Shown here: positions 58,301 through 64,000 of the stretch, in pieces | How positions within the stretch are numbered: position 1 is the first letter of the stretch | Layout of the letters: each line of letters opens with the position of its first letter | DNA from: Klebsiella michiganensis | GTDB taxonomy: Bacteria; Pseudomonadota; Gammaproteobacteria; Enterobacterales; Enterobacteriaceae | Assembly (NCBI GenBank): GCA_000963575.1 | Contig: CP011077.1 | Span: forward strand, 4,340,001-4,404,000 | DNA length: 64,000 nt | Direction: 5' to 3' | The notes under the pieces: model-generated | What the model saw: only the letters and a program-made list of their open reading frames with translations | Database searches by the model: none | What the model was told of the DNA's origin: nothing | Translations under genes and position numbers: made by a program

Positions 58301-58324
58301 TTACGTCCAGACATCCAGATGGTT
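58301..58324 (+). promoter_or_regulatory. MetJ operator (three met boxes) before metC
   Basis: Three adjacent 8-mers TTACGTCC, AGACATCC and AGATGGTT match the met box AGACGTCT at five, six and five positions. They end 15 bp before the metC start, consistent with repression by MetJ and S-adenosylmethionine. Confidence 0.65.
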
Positions 58325-58338
58325 AAACGGGGCAGGAA

Positions 58339-59526
58339 ATGGCGGAAAAACACATCGAAACGGCGCTGGTCAACGCCGGGCGCAGCAAGAAGTTTACTCA
58401 GGGTTCGGTTAACAGCGTTATCCAGCGCGCCTCTTCCCTCGTCTTTGAAAGCGTTGAGGCCAAAAAGCAGGCCACCGCTAATCGCGCTAAGGGCGAGCTG
58501 TTCTATGGCCGCCGCGGCACCCTGACCCATTTCTCGTTGCAGGAAGCGATGTGTGAACTGGAAGGCGGCGCGGGCTGTGCCCTCTTCCCCTGTGGAGCCG
58601 CTGCGGTGGCCAATACGATTCTGGCCTTTGTCGAACAGGGCGATCACGTTCTGGTGACCGAAACGGCCTATGAGCCAACGCAGGACTTCTGTACCAAAAT
58701 TCTTTCAAAGCTCGGGGTCAGCACAGGTTGGTTCGCACCAGGAATTGGCGCCGGCATTGCCGACCTGATTCAACCGAACACGAAAGTCGTTTTTCTGGAA
58801 TCCCCCGGTTCCATTACGATGGAAGTCCACGATATCCCGGCCATTGTCACGGCGGTAAGGCGCGTTGCACCTGACGCTATCATCATGATCGACAATACCT
58901 GGGCGGCTGGCGTGCTGTTTAAGGCACTAGAGTTTGGCATCGACATCTCAATTCAGGCGGGAACCAAATATTTAATTGGCCATTCGGATGCGATGGTCGG
59001 CACCGCGGTATCTAATGCCCGATGTTGGGATCAGCTGCGCGAGAACGCCTATCTGATGGGGCAAATGCTGGATGCAGACACCGCCTATATGACCAGCCGC
59101 GGTATTCGCACATTGGGTGTACGCCTGCGCCAGCACCATGAGAGCAGCTTGAAAGTGGCCGAATGGCTGGCAAAGCATCCTCAGGTAGAAAGAGTGAATC
59201 ACCCGGCGCTTCCGGGCAGTAAAGGGCATGAATTCTGGAAACGTGATTTTACAGGCAGCAGCGGGCTGTTCTCGTTTGTGCTGAAAAAACGGCTCAGCGA
59301 TGAAGAGTATGAACAGTACCTCAATCATTTCGAGTATTTCAGCATGGCCTATTCCTGGGGCGGCTATGAATCGCTTATTCTCGCTAATCAGCCTGAGGAG
59401 TTGGCGGAGATCCGCCCGGCAGGCGGCGTCGACTTTAGCGGCACCCTGGTTCGCCTTCACATTGGCCTGGAAAACGTGGACGATCTGATTGCCGATCTGG
59501 AAGCAGGTTTCCAGCGTATTGCCTAA
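58339..59526 (+). CDS. metC: Cystathionine beta-lyase
   Basis: PLP enzyme cleaving cystathionine to homocysteine, pyruvate and ammonia in methionine synthesis. It is 395 aa. The PLP lysine is in QAGTKYLIGHSDAM near residue 210, with GELFYGRRGTLTH and the phosphate-binding FPCGAAAVAN. It aligns with E. coli MetC from residue 1. It is divergent from exbB and preceded by met boxes. Confidence 0.96.
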   Translation: MAEKHIETALVNAGRSKKFTQGSVNSVIQRASSLVFESVEAKKQATANRAKGELFYGRRGTLTHFSLQEAMCELEGGAGCALFPCGAAAVANTILAFVEQGDHVLVTETAYEPTQDFCTKILSKLGVSTGWFAPGIGAGIADLIQPNTKVVFLESPGSITMEVHDIPAIVTAVRRVAPDAIIMIDNTWAAGVLFKALEFGIDISIQAGTKYLIGHSDAMVGTAVSNARCWDQLRENAYLMGQMLDADTAYMTSRGIRTLGVRLRQHHESSLKVAEWLAKHPQVERVNHPALPGSKGHEFWKRDFTGSSGLFSFVLKKRLSDEEYEQYLNHFEYFSMAYSWGGYESLILANQPEELAEIRPAGGVDFSGTLVRLHIGLENVDDLIADLEAGFQRIA

Positions 59527-59702
59527 AAATTCCGTTTACAGGTAACCGTGGAACGCTTTTTTGCCATTATCGGTATTTTGTTGAGCCTGGGATCAAGGTG
59601 TCGCGAACATTTTAGCAGTACAATGTGTAGAAATTAAGGTGAGCCTAAGTTGCGGGTGCAATACTCAGGGCGAACTCAATAAGCGGTTCCACAGGAATAC
59701 CT

Positions 59703-60362
59703 ATGGCTGTTATACAAAATATTGTCGAGGCGCTTTGGCATCACGATTTTGCCGCGCTGGCCGACCCCCATGTGATTGGCATTGTCTATTGCGTCATGTT
59801 TGCAACGCTGTTTCTGGAAAATGGACTGCTTCCCGCTTCCTTTCTGCCGGGCGATAGCCTGCTGCTGCTGGCGGGGGCGCTTATCGCCAAAGGTGTGATG
59901 GGGTTTGTGCCGACGCTGGTGATCTTAACCATCGCCGCCAGTCTGGGCTGCTGGCTTAGCTATTTACAAGGGCGCTGGCTCGGCAATACCCGCACGGTGA
60001 AGGGCTGGCTTAAGCAGTTGCCAACCCAGTACCACCAGCGCGCCACGCAAATGTTTGACCGCCACGGACTGCTGGCGCTGCTCGCGGGTCGCTTCCTGGC
60101 GTTTGTGCGTACTCTTCTGCCTACCATGGCGGGTATTTCTGGCCTCAGTAACCGTCGTTTTCAGTTCTTTAACTGGCTGAGCGGCCTGCTATGGGTCGGC
60201 GTTGTGATTAGCCTTGGCTACGCACTCAGCATGATCCCCTTTGTGAAGCGCCATGAAGATCAGGTGATGACCTTCCTGATGATTTTGCCGGTTGCCCTGC
60301 TGGTTGTTGGGCTCGTCGGCACGTTGTTTGTGGTACTGAAAAAAAAGGTTAGCGCCGCCTAA
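59703..60362 (+). CDS. yghB: DedA family membrane protein YghB
   Basis: A 219-aa inner membrane protein of the DedA family, needed with YqjA for normal membrane function and cell division in E. coli. Conserved parts are ENGLLPASFLPGDSLLLLAGAL, the GRFLAFVRTLLPTMAGISGL segment with the conserved arginines, and four or more hydrophobic stretches. Starts MAVIQNIVEALW. It follows metC by about 175 bp, as in E. coli. Confidence 0.94.
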   Translation: MAVIQNIVEALWHHDFAALADPHVIGIVYCVMFATLFLENGLLPASFLPGDSLLLLAGALIAKGVMGFVPTLVILTIAASLGCWLSYLQGRWLGNTRTVKGWLKQLPTQYHQRATQMFDRHGLLALLAGRFLAFVRTLLPTMAGISGLSNRRFQFFNWLSGLLWVGVVISLGYALSMIPFVKRHEDQVMTFLMILPVALLVVGLVGTLFVVLKKKVSAA

Positions 60363-60422
60363 TCACGCCTGCTGCAGAAAGAGCGGATAAGCCCGGCTTA
60401 TTCGCTCTTCGCTTTCACGCCA

Positions 60423-61310
60423 TTAGATAACCCGCATCCGCGCCATATCTTCCCCCGGCGTCACGCCAAAATACCGCTTAAACTCCCGGCTAAACTGAGA
60501 AGCGCTCTCGTAGCCCACGCGAATAGCCGCCGCGCTTGCCTTCATCCCGTCGTGCAGCATGAGCATTCTTGCCTTATGCAGACGGTAAGTTTTCAGATAT
60601 TGCAGCGGCGAAGTGCTGGTCACCGACTTAAAGTTATGATGGAAAGCTGAAACGCTCATGTTGGCCTCGGCCGCCAGCTGATCCACCGACAGGTTTTCGG
60701 TGTACTGATTTTCAATTCGGCGCAGCACCCGGCTTATCAGACTAAAATGAGTCTGACGACTTACCAGCGCCAGTAGCGCCCCGCCGCTAGGCCCCGTCAG
60801 GACGTGATAGAGGATCTCGCGGATAATCTGCTTGCCCAGCACCCGGGCATCAAGAGGACGGTCTAACACGTCCAGTAACCGCTCTGCAGCGCAAAGAATT
60901 TCTTCCGACAGTTCGGCAGAGTTTATCCCGTCAGTACAGGACTGCGGGCGGAAGAGATCGTCTTCACCGATGTCCATCAACAGATCCTGAAGCTGTTGGA
61001 TATCCACCTTCACGCGCATCCCGGCGAGCGGGACATCGGCCGTCGCAAAGGTCTCGCACTCAAAGGGCAAGGGCACCGTCAGGAGCAGGTATTCGTTGGC
61101 GTCATAGCGGAACACGCGGTCATTGAGATAACCCGTTTTATGACCCGAAAAGAGAAAAACAATGCCCGGCTCATACATGACCGGGGTACGCGCCATCGGT
61201 TTGGTGCCGTACATCAGCCGTACGCCATCAAAAAATACATCACTCTTTTCTTTTAAAATCAGCTGATTGATTTTATCCGTCAGCTGCTGGCAGATAGCCT
61301 GGCGGTTCAT
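60423..61310 (-). CDS. yqhC: AraC-family activator YqhC
   Basis: A 295-aa regulator that in E. coli senses reactive aldehydes and activates yqhD and dkgA. The N-terminal AraC_N-type domain (residues about 20-180) precedes two helix-turn-helix units: LSVDQLAAEANMSVSAFHHNFKSVT and AAAIRVGYESASQFSREFKRYFG. It is divergent from yqhD, and its target site should lie in the 187-bp gap. The ATG at 61310 lacks an obvious ribosome site. Confidence 0.93.
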   Translation of the reverse strand: MNRQAICQQLTDKINQLILKEKSDVFFDGVRLMYGTKPMARTPVMYEPGIVFLFSGHKTGYLNDRVFRYDANEYLLLTVPLPFECETFATADVPLAGMRVKVDIQQLQDLLMDIGEDDLFRPQSCTDGINSAELSEEILCAAERLLDVLDRPLDARVLGKQIIREILYHVLTGPSGGALLALVSRQTHFSLISRVLRRIENQYTENLSVDQLAAEANMSVSAFHHNFKSVTSTSPLQYLKTYRLHKARMLMLHDGMKASAAAIRVGYESASQFSREFKRYFGVTPGEDMARMRVI

Positions 61311-61497
61311 TACTTACGTCTCCACGGCGCTTTTTATCCGGCTTACAGTGTGCGATGGATTCTGCGATTTCTCCAGTCGTTTGGAGAAACAGGCAAGATA
61401 AAGGCAGGAATATGCATTGAGAGAGGCAGGGTGGCGGACCACAATAAGCGCCATCAGATTTAGCAATGTGACTCATCTAACGAACGGGAAACCCATC

Positions 61498-62661
61498 ATG
61501 AATAACTTCAATCTTCATACCCCAACCCGCATCCTGTTTGGTAAAGGCTCCCTGGCAGACTTGCGTGACCAGATCCCAGCGGATGCTCGCGTACTGATTA
61601 CCTACGGCGGCGGCAGCGTGATTAAAACTGGCGTACTGGGCCAGGTTAAAGATGCGCTGAAAGGCCTCGACGTGCTGGAGTTTGGCGGCATCGAACCTAA
61701 CCCGTCCTATGAAACGCTGATGAAAGCCGTAGACATTGCGCGTAAAGAAAACGTGACTTTCCTGCTGGCAGTCGGCGGTGGCTCCGTACTCGACGGGACT
61801 AAATTCATCGCTGCAGCGGCGCATTATCCGCAGGATATCGATCCGTGGAACATTCTGCTGACCCGCGGTAACGACGTAAAAAGCGCAATCCCAATGGGTT
61901 CCGTGCTGACGCTGCCTGCAACCGGCTCAGAGTCTAACAAAGGTGCGGTAGTTTCCCGCCGCTCAACCGGCGACAAACAGGCGTTTATGTCTGACTTCGT
62001 TCAGCCTGTATTTGCGGTTCTGGATCCGGTTTACACCTACACCCTGCCGCCTAAGCAGGTTGCTAACGGCGTGGTGGATGCCTTTGTTCACACCATCGAG
62101 CAGTACCTGACTTACCCGGTTAACGCCAAAGTTCAGGACCGTTTTGCTGAAGGCATTCTGCTGACGCTGATCGAAGATGGCCCGAAAGCGCTGAAAGATC
62201 CGGAAAACTATGACGTGCGTGCGAACGTGATGTGGGCTGCAACGATGGCGCTGAATGGTCTGATCGGGGCTGGCGTGCCGCAGGACTGGGCGACCCATAT
62301 GCTGGGCCACGAACTGACTGCGATGCATGGCCTGGATCATGCCCAAACGCTGGCGGTGGTTCTGCCTTCTCTGATGAATGAAAAACGCAACGAGAAGCGG
62401 GCCAAACTGCTGCAATACGCCGAGCGCGTCTGGAACATCACCTCCGGCAGCGAAGAAGAGCGTATTGATGCGGCTATCGAAGCGACCCGCAATTTCTTCG
62501 AAAAAATGGGTACCGCGACTCGCCTGTCCGCCTACGGCCTGGACGGCAGCTCCATCCCTGCTCTGCTGGTGAAACTGGAAGAAAAAGGCATGACTAAGCT
62601 GGGTGAACATCAGGACATCACGCTGGACGTTAGCCGTCGCATTTACGAAGCGGCTCGCTAA
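61498..62661 (+). CDS. yqhD: NADPH-dependent aldehyde reductase YqhD
   Basis: Metal-dependent alcohol dehydrogenase that detoxifies short-chain and lipid-derived aldehydes using NADPH. It is 387 aa, the E. coli length. The nucleotide loop is YGGGSVIKTG near residues 37-46, AVGGGSVLDGTKF is next, and the metal-binding Asp and three His are in VVDAFVHTIEQY, HMLGHELTAMHGLDHAQTL. Starts MNNFNLHTPTRILFG. It is divergent from its activator yqhC. Confidence 0.96.
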   Translation: MNNFNLHTPTRILFGKGSLADLRDQIPADARVLITYGGGSVIKTGVLGQVKDALKGLDVLEFGGIEPNPSYETLMKAVDIARKENVTFLLAVGGGSVLDGTKFIAAAAHYPQDIDPWNILLTRGNDVKSAIPMGSVLTLPATGSESNKGAVVSRRSTGDKQAFMSDFVQPVFAVLDPVYTYTLPPKQVANGVVDAFVHTIEQYLTYPVNAKVQDRFAEGILLTLIEDGPKALKDPENYDVRANVMWAATMALNGLIGAGVPQDWATHMLGHELTAMHGLDHAQTLAVVLPSLMNEKRNEKRAKLLQYAERVWNITSGSEEERIDAAIEATRNFFEKMGTATRLSAYGLDGSSIPALLVKLEEKGMTKLGEHQDITLDVSRRIYEAAR

Positions 62662-62719
62662 GAGAATCCAGGTTGGCGCTTTAGTTGCCTGAGTTTCGAC
62701 TAGACTTAATACAAATCTT

Positions 62720-62741
62720 ACACCGGGCTTGCCCGGTGTTT
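62720..62741 (+). terminator. Hairpin after yqhD
   Basis: ACACCGGG/CCCGGTGT (62720-62727 with 62732-62739) has a CTTG loop and a TTT end. An identical hairpin occurs 162 bp later before dkgA. Confidence 0.6.
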
Positions 62742-62799
62742 CGTTCTCTAACACAACTCAGGCAAACAGAAAAACGCCCTTTCGTACCCGGAAATGAAC

Positions 62800-62905
62800 C
62801 CGGAAAATCAATCCGTTGATTTTCGGCTGCTAACCACAAAGCGGGGAAAACCACGCTTTTCTCCGCTTTGTCCGTCATTTGACACCGGGCTTGCCCGGTG
62901 TTTTT
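62800..62905 (+). repeat. Hairpin-rich yqhD-dkgA gap with a repeat of the yqhD hairpin
   Basis: AAAATCAA/TTGATTTT (about 62804-62823), ACAAAGCGG/CCGCTTTGT (about 62836-62871) and a second ACACCGGG/CCCGGTGT with a longer T run (62882-62905) lie in series. The last is a near-perfect copy of the hairpin at 62720. It lies 21 bp before the dkgA start. Confidence 0.6.
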
Positions 62906-62926
62906 CGCACTATTAAGGAGATACGC

Positions 62927-63754
62927 ATGACTCATCCAACCTTAATTAAACTCCAGGATGGCAAAGTGATGCCGCAGCTTGGGCTCGGCGTCTGGCAGGC
63001 CAGTAACGCCGAGGTCAGGACAGCCATTGAGAAAGCGCTGGAGGTGGGGTACCGCTCCATTGACACCGCCGCCGCCTACAAAAACGAGGACGGCGTGGGC
63101 GACGCGCTGAAAAGCTCAGGCGTTGCCCGTGACGACCTGTTTATTACCACCAAGCTCTGGAACAGCGACCAGCAACGCCCGCGTCAGGCGCTGGAAGACA
63201 GCCTTGAGAAGCTGCAGCTCGACTTTGTCGATCTCTACCTGCTGCACTGGCCGGTGCCGAGCAAAGACCATTATCTTGAAGCCTGGAAAGGACTGATTGA
63301 GCTGCAAAAAGAGGGTCTGGCGAAAAGTATCGGGGTGTGTAACTTCAATATTAATCACCTCCAGCGGCTGATCGACGAAACCGGCGTTAGCCCGGTAATC
63401 AACCAGATTGAGCTGCATCCTCTGCTGCAGCAGCGCCAGCTTCACGCCTGGAACGCAACCCATAAGATCCAGACGGAGTCCTGGAGCCCGCTGGCGCAGG
63501 GCGGTGAAGGCGTGTTTGATCAGAAAATCATTCGTGATTTAGCGGACAAATACGGTAAAACCCCGGCTCAGGTCGTGATTCGCTGGCACCTCGATAGCGG
63601 ACTGGTCGTTATCCCTAAATCGGTCACGCCCGCCCGTATTGCTGAAAACTTTGACGTGTTCGACTTCCGTCTGGACAAAGAAGAGCTGGCTGAGATTGCG
63701 AAGCTCGACAGCGGCAAACGCCTTGGGCCAGACCCGGACGTGTTTGTCGGCTAA
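62927..63754 (+). CDS. dkgA: 2,5-diketo-D-gluconate/methylglyoxal reductase A
   Basis: A 275-aa aldo-keto reductase (AKR5C) reducing 2,5-diketo-gluconate, beta-keto esters and methylglyoxal with NADPH. The ATG at 62927 with AAGGAG upstream gives MTHPTLIKLQDGKVMPQLG. The Asp and Tyr of the tetrad lie in YRSIDTAAAYKNEDGVG, Lys in ITTKLWN and His in LYLLHWPVPSKD. The cofactor motif is IPKSVTPARIAENF. In E. coli it is coinduced with yqhD by YqhC. Confidence 0.96.
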   Translation: MTHPTLIKLQDGKVMPQLGLGVWQASNAEVRTAIEKALEVGYRSIDTAAAYKNEDGVGDALKSSGVARDDLFITTKLWNSDQQRPRQALEDSLEKLQLDFVDLYLLHWPVPSKDHYLEAWKGLIELQKEGLAKSIGVCNFNINHLQRLIDETGVSPVINQIELHPLLQQRQLHAWNATHKIQTESWSPLAQGGEGVFDQKIIRDLADKYGKTPAQVVIRWHLDSGLVVIPKSVTPARIAENFDVFDFRLDKEELAEIAKLDSGKRLGPDPDVFVG

Positions 63755-63778
63755 GCCCGGCTTCTCTTTTCTGCCCCA

Positions 63779-63816
63779 AACCACCCGTCGCCTTAACCGG
63801 CCGGGTGGTTTTTTTA
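63779..63816 (+). terminator. dkgA terminator
   Basis: The stem AACCACCCG/CGGGTGGTT (63779-63787 with 63802-63810) with a T run to 63816 lies 25 bp after the stop. Confidence 0.85.
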
Positions 63817-63870
63817 TTTCCTGCACATCCCCCGCCCCAGCGGTTTCTACGTGTAACACATCAGTATGAT

Positions 63871-63892
63871 CGCCGAGTGAATTTTCTCGGCG
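63871..63892. other. Hairpin in the last intergenic region
   Basis: CGCCGAG/CTCGGCG (63871-63877 with 63886-63892) lies about 90 bp before the possible last gene. It could be a terminator for minus-strand traffic or part of a leader. Confidence 0.4.
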
Positions 63893-63980
63893 TTCATTAT
63901 TTGTTCTTTTATCCGTAATCAAAAAGTCACACAACACCACTATAAATAGGGCCAGCTTCGCTAACTCATTTGGAATGGTT

Positions 63981-64000
63981 ATGAACAGATCCCATGCCGT
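63981..64000 (+). CDS. Possible start of the next gene (cut by the window edge)
   Basis: An ATG at 63981 with GGA 7 nt upstream opens MNRSHA before the sequence ends. This does not look like the start of yqhG, which follows dkgA in E. coli, so the order may differ from here on. Twenty bases are too few for identification. Confidence 0.3.

Noticed and set aside
1..64000. Insertion sequences or prophage genes
   Set aside because: No transposase, integrase or phage structural gene was recognised anywhere in the window; the only mobile-type sequences are short non-coding repeats.

Overview
The window is chromosomal DNA from a member of the Enterobacteriaceae. Gene content, order and protein sequences follow the E. 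coli K-12 segment tktA - speA - metK - galP - mutY - speC - pheV - exbB/metC - yqhD - dkgA, but with enough divergence and replaced blocks that it is not Escherichia. Codon use is GC-rich in the core genes. I cannot place the genus from this window; Cedecea, Kosakonia or Enterobacter relatives would all fit.

Layout. (1) 1-25.1 kb is conserved core: tktA (partial), loiP, speB, speA, yqgB, metK, galP, sprT, endA, rsmE, gshB, yqgE, yqgF, yggR, yggS-yggT-yggU-rdgB-hemW, yggM, yggL-trmB, mutY-yggX-mltC and speC. A hicA/hicB toxin-antitoxin pair sits between yqgF and yggR. The nupG and yqgA genes that flank speC in K-12 are missing. (2) 25.1-26.4 kb holds tRNA-Phe(GAA), four exact-length 75-bp tandem repeats and a small secreted protein of unknown function. 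(3) 26.4-28.3 kb is the glutathionylspermidine synthetase/amidase gene. (4) 28.7-38.2 kb is an accessory catabolic cluster: a polar amino acid ABC importer, an MmgE/PrpD protein, an iron-type alcohol dehydrogenase, an NtaA/SnaA/SoxA-type flavin monooxygenase, a class I aminotransferase, an M20 amidohydrolase and a GNAT acetyltransferase. The set contains every family of the Bacillus subtilis yxeKLMNOPQ operon for S-(2-succino)cysteine disposal, plus two extra enzymes, rearranged into several transcription units. This is the most interesting part of the window. (5) 38.3-52.9 kb is a complete myo-inositol catabolic locus (iolB, iolE, iolC fused to an aldolase-like domain, a second Gfo/Idh/MocA dehydrogenase, a sugar-type ABC importer, iolG, iolD, iolA) with a divergent RpiR-type regulator. 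In K-12 the region between gss and yghZ holds the hyb hydrogenase genes instead. (6) 53.0-64.0 kb returns to core genes: yghZ, yqhA, exbD-exbB, metC, yghB, yqhC, yqhD and dkgA. Between yqhA and exbD, where K-12 has yghA, there are three unrecognised genes and about 870 bp of repeat-rich non-coding DNA containing a diverged inverted duplication.

Themes. Polyamine metabolism recurs (speA, speB, speC, gss, with metK supplying S-adenosylmethionine). Sulfur and methionine genes carry recognisable operators (met boxes before metK and metC). The galP upstream region reproduces the E. coli gal promoter geometry of CRP and GalR sites. Many intergenic gaps carry a GC-rich imperfect palindrome of the ccctctccc type, and one carries an ERIC element.
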